This document shows, piece after piece, positions 35,023 through 46,085 of a DNA stretch of 64,000 nt. The DNA lies in assembly GCA_030549495.1 (NCBI GenBank), contig JAUIRK010000875.1, positions 957,501 to 1,021,500 on the forward strand. Reading direction: 5' to 3'. The translations under genes were made by a program, and so were the position numbers. The notes beneath the pieces were generated by a model. It made no database searches. It saw nothing but the letters and a program-made list of their open reading frames with translations, and had not been told where the DNA came from. Source of the stretch: Nectonema munidae. Taxonomy: Eukaryota > Nematomorpha > Nectonematoida > Nectonematidae. The first letter of the stretch is position 1. Each line of letters starts with the position of its first letter.

Positions 35023-35303
35023 AGATAAGACGAAAAACGTTAATAACAAATATTAAAAATGAAAAAAAATTAAAAACACTTTATTAGTAATATTGTTTAT
35101 CTACTATCGAAGTATAAACTCATTTTTCAAAGCAAATATATATATATAAATGTTAAAATAGTGAAAAATGAGATGTAGAGAGAATGAGTTTTGGAAAAAG
35201 GAGTTTATACTCCGAAACTATAGTTACAATATCTCGAATAAAGTGTCTAGTTTTTTTTCATTTTTTATATTTGTTATAGACGTTTTCACCTTTTTAGATA
35301 AGA
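35023..35303. mobile_element. Palindromic MITE with 8-bp target duplication
   Basis: The element is 35031-35295 (265 bp). The arms are about 110 bp each. The left reads AAAAACGTTAATAACAAAT, AACACTTTATTAGTAATATT, CTATCGAAGTATAAACTC. The right, inverted, reads AAAACGTCTATAACAAAT, GACACTTTATTCGAGATATT, TTTCGGAGTATAAACTCC. The spacer between the arms is short and AT-rich. AGATAAGA stands on both sides (35023-35030 and 35296-35303), a perfect 8-bp direct repeat. Non-coding; an 8-bp duplication fits hAT, P or Merlin-type transposases, but the ends do not tell which. Confidence 0.75.
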
Positions 35304-35724
35304 TATATAAAAAGATGTCTATTTTATTTTGAATAAATGATAAACTAAAAATTTAATTTCCATATAAGCAATACACTCTTTTTTATATAGGAAACAAGTT
35401 TATAAAAAATTACTACTCATTCACTCTCAAAACAAAGAAAGATTTCCACTATAGTCGAAGAGACACGTGATTGACTAATATTTTGGAAAACTAATTTTTT
35501 CTCTATTGTAGTCATGTCTTTTATTGTTTTAGTATTAGCCAAAAAATTTGTCTTAACATATCTCTCATGTAAATTTAGGATTTTAAATATTTTGAGACAT
35601 TTTTGAAATTGGAGTCTTCCTTTACTTCCACAAGTTTTTTACATTTGCTTGCATTATTTCAAGGAGTCATTCTTTTTATATCTCAAAATCTTATTTCTTT
35701 GTAGTTATCAAAAAACTTTAAAGT
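35304..35724. other. Spacer, nothing recognised
   Basis: AT-rich; no coding frame before the LINE that begins near 35725. Confidence 0.5.
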
Positions 35725-37375
35725 TACACCATCACCCACCCACCGATGAAAGACATTGTAATAAGTGAGAAACTTGTGTTTGAAAAACTTAGCAACCTTG
35801 GAGCTGATAAATCGCCTGGCATCGACAACCTCCATCCATTTATTTTAAAAGAACTGGCCTTTCATTTGGCATTTCCAATTGCAAAGTTGTTCAACCTTTC
35901 CTTAAAAGAAGGTATCCTACCAAATTCCTGGAAAACTGCATTAGTAGTCCCCATACATAAAAACTCGAATTCAGAACTTCCTTCAAACTACAGGCCTATC
36001 AGCTTAATTCCTGTTTTGTCTAAAATTCTTGAATCGATTGTTATTGATCACATTTTTTTATTTGAACAACTTAATCAACATAGGTTTACGAAAAAGAGAT
36101 CTACGGTAACACAATTATTGGAGTTCCATGACGATGTTACTAACCTTCTCGAGAAGTACGACACAGTTGATGTTTTATACTTTGATTTTGGCAAGGCATT
36201 TGACAGAGTTCCACACAATTATTTACTAAGTAAATTAAAAACCTATAACATTTATCCTGGAATTATTAAATGGATAGACAACTTCCTGACAAATAGAATC
36301 CAATTTGTCACTGTGAACAGCTACTTATCCAATCCAAGTAAAGTGACTTTTGGAGTAGTGCAAGGTAGTGTGATAGGACCGCTACTTTTTAATCTATACA
36401 TAAACGAATTGGAAACGCAAATTGAGTTCAACTTGAAATTATCTGCCAATGATCTTAAGTTGTACTCTGAATCCACCAAAAATTCTACGACCCAACTTCA
36501 AACTGACCTTTACACTCTATATCAATGGTGTACACATTGGGGTATGGATCTAAATTTCGCAAAATGTTATCATTTACAAATTGGTTGTCAAAACAGCTAC
36601 ACTTATTATATTGGTGGTCATAATATCACTCGTACTTCGCAAATAAACGATTTAGGCATCGTCATTGATAATTCTTTGAAATTCAAGCCTCATTTTTCGA
36701 AAATAATCTCTAAAGCTTACGCTGTATTTCACTCAATTTATCGTCAGTTATCCTCCTTTGAACCAGAAATAGCTACTCCTATATACAAAGCGTTAACGCC
36801 CTATTCTGAAATACGGTAATGTTATCGCACAGCCAAGCTGTAAAAAAGATATGAAACAAAAGAGAATAACCAAAAAAATTACAGGATCCAAAGAATAAAC
36901 CTATAAAGAAAGACTGCAAACGTTGTCTTTACCACTACTATCATATCGATTTAGAAGAAAAAATATGATTACCGTTTATAACATCATAAACGAAAATATC
37001 TTAGTTAACCATAGAATACTTCCTCAGTTTTCCTCAAGGATTCAAAGGAAGCATCAGAGTACGTTTATAAAGAGTCACCACAAAAAACGCTATCGATTTT
37101 CTCTAATAGAATTGTTAATGACTGGAACAGTCTTCCTGCTGATGTCATAAACTCCACCTCATTAAACGTATTCAAGAAACGCCTGCATAACTTCTGGAAA
37201 AATATGTTCTATGCTTAAGTCTTTACTTTTGGTATTCTTCTTTTCCATATTTAGCAATTATAACGTTTAAACGATTTCTATATGTTTTTTTTCTTCCACA
37301 CATTGATGCGATTCCCACATGCAAAATGGCCTTTTTTCGCTTAATAAAATCATGTTATGTTAAAATATCATGTTA
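35725..37375 (+). pseudogene. 5'-truncated CR1/L2-group LINE, reverse transcriptase
   Basis: An open stretch of 357 codons (35746-36819) covers the reverse transcriptase: LGADKSPGIDNLHP, SNYRPISLIPVLSKILESIV, QHRFTKKRSTVTQLL, VLYFDFGKAFDRVPHN (motif A aspartate present) and FGVVQGSVIGPLLFNLYIN. The catalytic YADD is replaced by SAND in KLSANDLKLYSESTKN, so the polymerase could not work. After a shift near 36815 the C-terminal part continues at 36900-37215 (RRKNMITVYNIINENI, then VNDWNSLPADVINSTSLNVF and FKKRLHNFWKN). The 3' end has TTAATAAAATCATGTTATG repeats near 37345-37375. The endonuclease and ORF1 are missing; the break at the 5' side is typical of incomplete reverse transcription. A shorter relative lies at 41105-41275. 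Confidence 0.85.
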
Positions 37376-38060
37376 TATTGATATCATATACACATCAAAG
37401 GTCAGAGTTTAATCTGATAATTAAATATTTTTTTAAAAAAGCATCCCAGAATTTGCAAGCCTCAATAATAATAATAATAATGTATAATTGTATTCTTCTG
37501 ATATAATTGTAATTTCAAATATATTTATCATTGGTTCAATAATAATTGTCAAAATCATATTCAAAAGTAAGCCAGGACTCTCTATGCAAAATGTTTGGGC
37601 GAATAATTGTGAGATGCAAAAAAATTAAAATAAGGCTTTGAAGAATGAAGAAACTACTAACATGAAACTTTGAGTAGGCAAATTGATTTTTTTACTTTCT
37701 TCGTGCAATGACCATAGATATAGGGATTGAACTTAGCCATTCGTTTCAAGTCAAGAAGAATGAAAGACAAAGTTGTAATCACTAGCCATTGTTCCATCCT
37801 TGTGATGATTCAGTAGGCCTTGTGAATATTAACACAAAAGTGGATGAAATAAAAATTTATTTGAACTGACTAATTCCATGCTTTCAAATGGCTGAATTAC
37901 ATATTGGCATATTCATCTACGTTATACAAAAGTATAGGCTTAACGCGTGGTCAAATTCAGTGGACGAGGTACGGTGATCGACACTGTGCCCTTGAATTTT
38001 GATCATATCAAGGTTTAGTTCAATTCAATGCACTTTAAATATTCCTTTCTCGTTTGACTG
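37376..38060. other. Spacer, nothing recognised
   Basis: A short AAT microsatellite lies at 37465-37481. No coding domain. Confidence 0.5.
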
Positions 38061-39143
38061 ATACCAACCAGAGAAGGACGGGGACCCCGAACTTCCCCTT
38101 TCCCCGTGGGGATACATGCTCCCCGTTCCCCTCGGGGTAAACTTGCCCCGAAGTCGGGGTAATAGTTTTTAAAATTATTCAACTATTCGCATTGTTTACT
38201 TTAGATAATATTTAGTGTTGTTAAATATTTTTTCAGTTTAAGTAATTCTAAATATGCAAATTATAAAAAAATTATATTTTCATTACTTTTTATTGATTCT
38301 TCCAAAATCTTTTATTTTTTCAATTTCTGGCGATTTTATACTTTTTGATTTTTCGGATTCATCAAATACAAAAAAAATTGAAATTTCAAATATTTTTCTA
38401 AATTTTTAAGACTAGTGTTCTTTGAGCTTCTCAAGTTTTTATATTTAGGCTATTATTTTTGATTAGATTTGTTTTATTTGTATCAAAATTTTATAGAAAG
38501 AACAGTGAGAAAAGCTAAAAATCAATGAATTTTTTGAAAGTATATCTCAGAAAGTTGGCCCAGGTTCATCTTTTAAAAATAAAGATGAAGAAAATGGATT
38601 ATCGCCTACAAGTAAATTGAAGACAGTGATAAAAATATCGACCAAGATCAGAGTAAAGTAACGAATGTAATGTTGCTTTACGAGAAATTAGATGACGCCT
38701 CGAAAAACGAAGATATTGTGTATTGGTGGGCTCAAAATAATCAATGCATGCCACTACTCAGTTCTTTGGCAAAGAAAATATTTGAACATACCAGCAAGCA
38801 ACGCGCAGTCTGAAAGATTATTCAGCTGTGGCTCAAATATTGTAACAATAGACTCAATTCTGAAAAAGTTGAAGAACTTATTTTTGTTAAGAAAAACATG
38901 AAAATTTAAAATTATTTGTCAATTTTTTATGACAATAAATATATAATATACTTAAAAAAAATATATATACAAATATATATTTTTATATATATCCCATATT
39001 TTCAATGTTTTTCGATAAGAAAATTTAATGTAAAAAAAAATTCCCCGCCCCGCCCCGCCCCGATCCCCGCGGGGAGAGTGTTACCCCGTCCTGATCCCCG
39101 CCCCGAAAAAAATTTAACCTCCCCGTCGTACTCTGATACCAAC
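38061..39143 (+). mobile_element. hAT element with GC-rich ends and perfect target duplication
   Basis: The element is 38069-39135 (1,067 bp). It begins CAGAGAAGGACGGGG and ends CCCCGTCGTACTCTG, inverted repeats with 13 of 15 positions matching. The octamer ATACCAAC stands on both sides (38061-38068 and 39136-39143), a perfect hAT-type target duplication. About 90 bp inside each end is strikingly GC-rich (CCCCG words in both orientations) in otherwise AT-rich DNA. The middle is AT-rich and holds only the last part of a hAT transposase (38665-38900). It is an internally deleted, non-autonomous copy. Confidence 0.9.
38660..38905 (+). pseudogene. hAT transposase C-terminal dimerisation domain, broken
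   Basis: The hAT C-terminal signature is present in pieces: DIVYWWAQNNQCMPLLSSLA (the YWW...PLLS motif), then in another frame YLNIPASNAQSERLFSCGSN (the IPASxxxSERxFS motif), then back in the first frame NRLNSEKVEELIFVKKNM. Two frame changes separate three well-conserved blocks; the order and spacing are those of the family. The BED finger and the catalytic part upstream are absent, which fits an internal deletion of the element. Confidence 0.9.
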
Positions 39144-39521
39144 ACAAATAACTTTTTTAAACCATCTATAAAAAGTATTAAACTTCTGTTTATTATTGGA
39201 GAGAGATTCTATCGAATTTAATTGATATTTTTTCTCTTATTTTATCGATGCATAAACTTTAATTGTGAAAAGTGAAATTTTAACTATTTATCCGTTGATA
39301 AATCTCTTTCAATCTGTTTTATATCTGCACTTTGCAGTGCTTTTATTATGATTAAACTAATATATTAAATACCTTTATTTTTTAATTTTAGAATGATTAT
39401 AAATCAATTAAATTCATTTTATTTTGTTAAAAGTCAATATTTTTCAATTATGTCAATATTTTGTAAATTTTCCTTCTTCCTAAATCAATTATATGGAATT
39501 TTTTAAATATATTTTTTTTTG

Positions 39522-39667
39522 ACAGGGTGTTTCATGCAAGGGAAGTAGAAACTTCCATATCTGCACTGATGAACTTTTTATGATAAGTCGATGGCATCGC
39601 CGGGATTCGAACCCAAAGGCTTTGGATCCGTAGGCGACGCCTCTACCTATCAGCCCACCATCCCTAA
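39522..39667 (-). repeat. tRNA-derived SINE, family 1, copy 2
   Basis: On the minus strand it begins GGGATGGTGGGCTGATAGG, with the B box GGGTTCGAATCCC better preserved than in copy 1, and ends CATGAAACACCCTGTC plus an A tail of nine or more. It lies 20 bp from a family 2 SINE in the opposite orientation. Confidence 0.85.
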
Positions 39668-39687
39668 TCCTTTCAAGCTCTTTAAAG

Positions 39688-39808
39688 GGCGCGGTTGGTT
39701 GTGTACTGGGTTTCGATAACTCAAGGCCTTAGGTTCGATCCCGCATCAAGCCTACTTTCCTCATAGTTCGATACAAGCGGCGCAATTGTGCCTTCTCTAT
39801 TAAAACCT
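39688..39808 (+). repeat. tRNA-derived SINE, family 2, copy 3
   Basis: GGTTGGTTGTGTACTGGGTT and AGGTTCGATCCCGC give the tRNA-like head; GCGGCGCAATTGTGCC marks the body. The copy stops after CTATTAAAACCT, so it lacks the ACACCnnnTGGTACC end and is 3'-truncated. Confidence 0.8.
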
Positions 39809-41104
39809 ATTAAATCTGTTTTGAATTATATTTAAAAAATCATTCAAAAGATTTAATATTTTCTTCCTTCCTGTCGGAATTATGTTTAAAAACAAAGCGT
39901 GAATCTAAAGTCTAAAATTATGCAGAATCTAAACTATCACAAATAAGGTTTTGGCAAAAATCTTGTAAACACTTTTATATTTAAATGAAATTCTTGTCAT
40001 CTTAACAAAATATATTTACAATTAACATTAAAAATGGGGCACATTTTTTTATCACTTCCGATTCCATTAAAACATTTTCTTATTTTTTTCCCATAAAAAT
40101 TGTTTGTTTCTAATTATTTTTTTACATAAAATTTTCATTTTAAAAAAGTTTTTTTATTTTAGATCAATTTTTTGCTATAAAAAGTCAATAACTTGACAAT
40201 ATTTGGGTCAATTTTAACTGCTCTAATTGATTACGTTCTTTATCAATACTAACCAACATGGAGTGGAGATTTTTCATGTTTGTGGCTTTATGGCTCTGTC
40301 CTAATTCTCCATGTTCAAATACACGTGTTTTCTACTACTCTTTACTTTTATTTTTATACATAGTTGTCATTTTTATTCGTCTAGTATCACTACTTATATA
40401 AATCTTCTTCTTATGAGAAATTTATATTCCTTGTGGAAATAAATTGTACTTTCAAATTTTCCCAAACTTCCACTTGACAAAGATAACTACTATTGAACAA
40501 ATTTCAACAACTTTCCATAATTCCAGCAAAATCTTCACTTTTATCTATTTAATTGGCTTAGAGTTTGTAGTAATTTGATCATCATTGAGTAATGGGAATG
40601 TGCTCTGACAAAATGAATTTGTTTCTTTCTTTCTTTATAATTATTACTACCAGAAATTATTATTTAAATTAGATTAAGATTAATAACAGTTCTTTTATTG
40701 AATAGGCTTGGAACGTAAGTGCAAATAACCAATTCACTTCATCAATATTTGATCAATATGCTGATACATTTTCGTAGTTTAGAACGCTTTTGGCACTGCT
40801 ATTGTCTTATTCTCGTTCTTAGTTCTATCTTGCGATGTGCAACAGATTCTTTTCTTTCATCACCTATTACACGCATAATTGTAAACTTAATACAGGAGAT
40901 GTATCGGATTTGAAATTTTTAGTATCCGCGAGTGTGGATATCAAATTTGACATGGTAGTGGATGCAGATGTCAGAATTAATTTCATTAGCGGACATCGAT
41001 GCGCTTATCATAATCGCTATTCTATTCAAACGCAAGTTTGATACTTCCTATAAAAATTGAGAGAGAAGATGCCAATGCATATGTTCTATCATCATAAAGA
41101 AATT
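39809..41104. other. AT-rich spacer, nothing recognised
   Basis: Short frames at 40719-41041 have no domain. No repeat was delimited. Confidence 0.5.
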
Positions 41105-41275
41105 ATGTCACTGCGTGAACGGCTTCTTATCAAATCCAAGTAGAGTAACTAGTGGAGTAGTAGTGCACGGTCAGTGCGATTGATAGCACCGCTACCATTT
41201 AATCTATACATAAAAGAATTGGAAACGCAAATTGAGTCCAACTACTCTGAATCCACCAAAAATTCTACAACCCCC
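41105..41275 (+). pseudogene. Short LINE reverse transcriptase scrap
   Basis: The DNA matches 36310-36490 of the LINE at 35725, with CTTATCAAATCCAAGTAGAG, GTAACTAGTGGAGTAGT, AATCTATACATAAAAGAATT and CTGAATCCACCAAAAATTCT. A piece corresponding to the region around the SAND site is deleted, and the GVVQG segment is scrambled. It is a second copy of the same family, too short to place further. Confidence 0.75.
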
Positions 41276-41299
41276 CACCCCCAGGATGTGCGCCCCTGC
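41276..41299 (-). repeat. Possible solo hAT terminus
   Basis: Read inward on the minus strand it begins CAGGGGCGCACATCCTGGGG. The first 16 bases are identical to a terminus-like sequence at 61410 (CAGGGGCGCACATCCT). CAGGGGCG is a common hAT start. No partner end or target duplication was found. Confidence 0.45.
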
Positions 41300-41948
41300 A
41301 CGCAAGATATGGTTCATAGTCAAAACGTCCGAAACCAAAATGTCCGAAATCCAAAACGTCCATAACCAAAACGTCCGAAAACCAAAACGCCCGAAAACCA
41401 AAACGTCCGAAACCAAATTTTTTAATGAATTTGGTTAAAAAAAATTCATTTTAAAATTAAACACTTCTGAAGATTATGATTTTAAAATATATAACCCAAT
41501 TTTGGAAAAAAGTCTCGGAAAAAGTTATACTAATTAATTGAATTTGCAAGACTTTGAAAATTAGACTTGCTATCAAAAATCAAAGGAAAAACTACACAAT
41601 TTGAATGGATTTTAAGAGATTGGAATAAATTTTTATCTATTCCAGTAAAAAGACACGCTTGATTATAGTGCATTTTTCATTTAAATATAAAATGTGTAAA
41701 GTTTTAAACTAAAAAACCAGAAATAGATTTTTTTTAAATAAAAAAAGTTTTGTACTCAATTTTTCAGTTTTTTTCCTCAACAATTTTGATTCTTGAAAAA
41801 AAATGTTTTTTAGGGTTCAGATACTGTTAATCTAATTTTCGGACCTTTTGGTTTCGGACCTTTTGGTTTCGGACGTTTTGGTTTTCGGACGTTTTGGTTT
41901 CGGACGTTTTAGTTTTCGGACGTTTTGACCAGGCGGCACCCAAGATAT
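41298..41948. mobile_element. Fold-back element with ~16-bp tandem arrays as inverted ends
   Basis: The left end (41319-41417) is about six units of CCAAAACGTCCGAAAA. The right end (41836-41930) is the same array inverted, TTTTGGTTTCGGACG repeated about six times. Between them is about 420 bp of AT-rich non-coding DNA. GCACGCAAGATAT (41298-41310) and GCACCCAAGATAT (41936-41948) flank the whole at 12 of 13 identity, suggesting a long target duplication, as at 9170-9891. Small frames reading KTSETKMSEIQN-like peptides are products of the array. Confidence 0.75.
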
Positions 41949-43911
41949 CATTACTATTTTTTTAAAAAATAGGCATTGCACAATGCACAGAGTGCCTATT
42001 TTTGTTCAGCAAGTTTCAACTCAGTCACATCAGTGTTTTATTTAATTTTTACTCTATCTAATTATATTATTTCTTCTGCAAAAATCATAAGACAATTAAT
42101 CATTGGTTAAAAAATATTTTTAAAAAAGTAGTAAAAATATATTTTGGATTAATGATGGGATATGAGGTTGATTAAACATTAAATTAAACAAGATTTAGGG
42201 GTGCACATTTGGCAGGAAAAATGTTTTTTTCAGTGAATTTTGAGACTGCTATCAAGCAATCACGCACCCCCCCCCCCCTTCCTCATGAAAATATCAGAGT
42301 AGAAGGTAAAAATTTGGTAGAAGGTGAGTACTTTGTGATTTGATCCTATCCTATTAGTTTGTTGAAGGCTTATATAAGTAATAATTAGTAAAACTTGTTA
42401 TTAATTTAAATAAACGCCAAAAAGTAAGTAAAGAATTTAAAGCTATGAATATTACTTTTGGAAAACATAACTAAAGTTGGAAATGGAATGAAACATTGAT
42501 TGCGACTACTTAAAAGATGGCTATTCTTTTGCGCTATCGTCTCAGTATAGGCGAGAGGACAAAAGTGAAAAAGCATGATTGAAAAGGTGCATTAGCACTG
42601 GTTGATATAAAAAAAAGTGTATGTTCGTGGTGAAGAAGTCATTAAATCAAAAGTGTTGATTCCATGCATGTGCGTGCATTGAAGGAAGCTTTCAAAAGTA
42701 AACTTTATGAGACACAGCCAGCCAGCCAAAAGCACGCTGTTATCGTAGCTTTAACAGAAAAGTTTCTTGATATCCTAAATACATTAGGATAACAAGAATT
42801 TTAAATTAAAAATTAATGCATTAATTGCGCTTTTTCACAATTAGTTGGTGAAAATGGCTATTTCACACACTGTAAAGGCGAGTTTCAAAACTTTTCGGTG
42901 TGGACGCGTTAAAAAATTCAAAAATCTCATGGACCCCCACCCACCCACAAAAACGTAGGATTTACGTCTTTAATCTCGCAAAAGAAGGCGTAATTCTAGT
43001 AGATCGAACAGACACTACGGGGTAGTTCTTCGTTTATTGAGAAATTATTTTTTTTTATAAAAAAACTTCCAGCGTTTTTGACAAACACGCATACTTGTTA
43101 ATTGAGGGGGGGGGGGATAAAAGTCGCCGTAAAAACTAAATTACGAATAACACTAGCATCGAATTTTGAATATAGCGAATCATCATAAAAAAAAAAGTTT
43201 TAATCCATCGAATTTGGGCATCCTATTTTAAAATGAATAATTTCTTGATACAACAATTTCTTGTTTTAAAAATAATTTCTTGATACAACGCTTGCTTTCT
43301 AGGTTTCTTAAATTTTTTCAAAATACCAGAATATTGATAAGGATTACGTGAAATTACAGACGGTTTAATAAACTATTCCAAGTATTTAAATGAATCCATG
43401 AAAATACTAACTCATTCTGTTGAACGATATTTTTCTCAAAAGAACATTACATGTACAGGCAAAGCAACACATAAAGAAAAAAACTACTTCATGTGTTCCT
43501 TGAAAATCAAAAAATGATTACTGTCAGATTTACAAGACTGAACAAAACCTAAATAGATTGAAAAAGATAATTAATCTCGATATCTTCATATTTTTCAATA
43601 TATTTCATTAATCTTGGCTTTTCTTTACTAAGTCTAGGTATATTTTTAATCTAATCTTTAGTTTTTCAAAAATTAATAATGACCACTGATAATAATAAAT
43701 AATCATCGTGAAAAAATAAGCTTCTAAATGCACCAAGTTAAAAAAATCATGATTTTTTAAAAAAAAAAGGTAACTTTCTTTAACTCTTTTTCATTTTCCC
43801 AGCAAGCTAAGGTATAGCGGCAAAAGAAAAAAATTGAAAAAGATATTTAAAAAAAATGCGTTCTACCTAATTCTATTCTCGATTCCTTCCAATTCTGTAA
43901 CATCTCTTATC
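41949..43911. other. Spacer with a possible bacterial-type transposase scrap
   Basis: Mostly AT-rich, with a 12-C run at 42267-42278 and an 11-G run at 43106-43116. At 42663-42790 one plus-strand frame reads MHVRALKEAFKSKLYE, then QKHAVIVALTEKFLDILNTL. The spacing resembles the C-terminus of IS110-type transposases (AFYERL...KVALVAVMRKLLVILN). The match is short and the flanks do not extend it, so this is speculative. Near 42885-42950 a TTTCAAAACTTTTCGG...GGACCCCC stretch resembles a hAT end without a partner. Confidence 0.25.
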
Positions 43912-44235
43912 CTATAAGCCAGCGTTTTTCAAACTTTTTTTGCTGCAACCAATAGCAAGAAGCACGATTTGCATCGCGACCCATAATACTCAGGTGTAAT
44001 AAGACAAACTCTGATCACTACGTCCATTTATTCAGCATCCACAATTTTTATGTATATTTTTTCATGATCTGCGCATCGCTTCATTTATTTGTATATGAAT
44101 AAAATATTAATACTTTTAGATTTTCTTCACTTTGCTCTTCCTTGATGTCCTTTCTTTTTTGTCACGACCCATTTTATTTTTCAAGCGACCCAGTGAAGGG
44201 TCCGGACCCAAAGTTTGAATAACGCTGCTATAAGC
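43912..44235. mobile_element. hAT MITE, 308 bp, perfect target duplication
   Basis: The element is 43920-44227. The left end is CAGCGTTTTTCAAACTTTTT and the right end AAAGTTTGAATAACGCTG, inverted repeats of about 17 bp with few mismatches. CGACCCA words recur near both ends (43977, 44164, 44188). CTATAAGC stands on both sides (43912-43919 and 44228-44235), a perfect 8-bp duplication. No coding capacity. Confidence 0.92.
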
Positions 44236-46085
44236 CCTCTTTTTCCATGTCTCTTTCAACTGAAAATTGAATTGAAGATCTGCAATCACAAAAATTTCTT
44301 CAAGACGTATATAATTCTAAAAAAATTATCTCAAATAAACGAAAGCAACATGTAGTAACCATTTTTATTTTTTATATATTTTAATGCGCTTTATTACAAA
44401 CATTAAATTATTTCTTTTATTTTAACATATTTTAGAAAATCTAAAATTGCTATTTAAATTCAATGTATAAAATGGCATGCAAAAAATAGAATGTTAATTG
44501 TAGCTTTCAAATACACAAGATGAAATTTAGTGTATAAAAAACTTTTTTATATTTTTTTTAAGATAAATAACTTTTAGCGATCATTGATTTTCTTACTTGA
44601 TTAAAAATTCTCTTCGAACTCAATTAACAGATGATGCTACTGAGAACCTCGATGATCAAAATGCTCTCTGAAAAGAAAAAGTCACCTCAACGGATGTTTT
44701 TCGGAATAAAGTGATTTGCTTATGAGTTTTCTCGCAATTTTGTAACATTACTACAAATTAGTTTTTGAAAATGAATGTTTTTCGCTTGACCACATATTGC
44801 TATTTTTAAAATTTCTTAGCATTTCGTTTTTTATCCTTAATTGAATTGATGCACGTATAAAAGTGAGAAACATCATTTCATTTTAAATCAATGGATTTAT
44901 TTTTGTTTTGGAAGTTAATTTTTTATTTTGCATCAATTTCAAACATTGTGAAATGATGTATTTTCTTTGTGCAAGGTTTCTTGAAAGATTTAACTTAGTT
45001 CCAGGATTCCGCGATGAGAAAAATTGGACTAAAGAATTGGGCTTTTCCGTTTTAAACTTTTTTCATGCTTTCTATTAGATTGATCAAATCTTTGAGTATA
45101 GTAAAAATATTTAACAAATTGTATAAATTAAATTTTAAGAAACCCACGGATTTTCACGATATAAGCCAATCGATGGGAATAAAGCTATTTTATAACTTTA
45201 CTTTGATTTTGGAAGAATCCTTCTAGATAAAAAAGGGTTGAACATCTGAGTAAATTTAATCGTGCTTCTTTTAAAAGTGGTTACGAGCACTTTCTTGGGA
45301 TTAGGTCCTTCACGACCCTCATGTTCTTTATCTTGGTCTTATATTCTCATGATCTTTGTTACGAACGATCAATTAAGTCTTCAAAAAGCTTGACACCAAA
45401 AGCAATGTCATATGAGAATTAAAACGTTAGAATGTTTTTAAATTGTATTGATGAGTGACATTTTCCCTTTTCACTAACGTTTTTTAACTAAAAGACTACG
45501 CTTTTAAACACGGTTAGAATTTGATGAAGATGTTTGGGACTTTGAAAAGATAAAAAAATTTAAAATTTTCAAAAAAGTAATCTTTGTTAACAAAAAAGAA
45601 CGTTGAATGAAGGCAAGCTTGCACAATTACATAAAAATTTAGTGAACGCTTAAACAGACACTTGATATAAGTTGAAAATTTTGCTCTGTAATATCCTTGA
45701 AACCTTTGATATGAATACCAAATGTAATTCTTTCGTTGTCTGAGTTTGCATCGGCCGAAATGTCATTATCATTTATTGTTCTTGATATCATACGCAATAG
45801 ATACGTTGATCTGTGAATAACGAACGGTTAGTAAAAAGTATACGATAGTTGTCAACCTCAGAGAAGACCAAAGCGGTAGACTTTTTTTCGAAAACGACCC
45901 ATGGACCTAAAAATTTTTTATGCTTTTTTTGCAAGTACGACAAAATGCATGAGAAGAACGTAATTTGGATTTAGTAATAATAAATTCAAATTTTTGAATC
46001 CATTCTTCTTTAAACAGTTGTCGTAACGACTTTTTGTTTTATTTTTATTATCACTCATTCTTCAAGAAGTAAAAATTGATTTACA
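44236..46085. other. AT-rich spacer, nothing recognised
   Basis: No reading frame, terminal repeat or domain was recognised on either strand. Confidence 0.5.

Noticed and set aside
41174-41438. Overlapping frames on both strands with repeated SETKTSE or FGRFGF text
   Set aside because: They are translations of the CAAAACGTCCG array in the inverted end of an element.
41319-41930. Regular short repeats that could suggest a CRISPR array
   Set aside because: Units are ~16 bp with almost no spacers, appear in both orientations around an AT-rich core, and the sequence is clearly eukaryotic.
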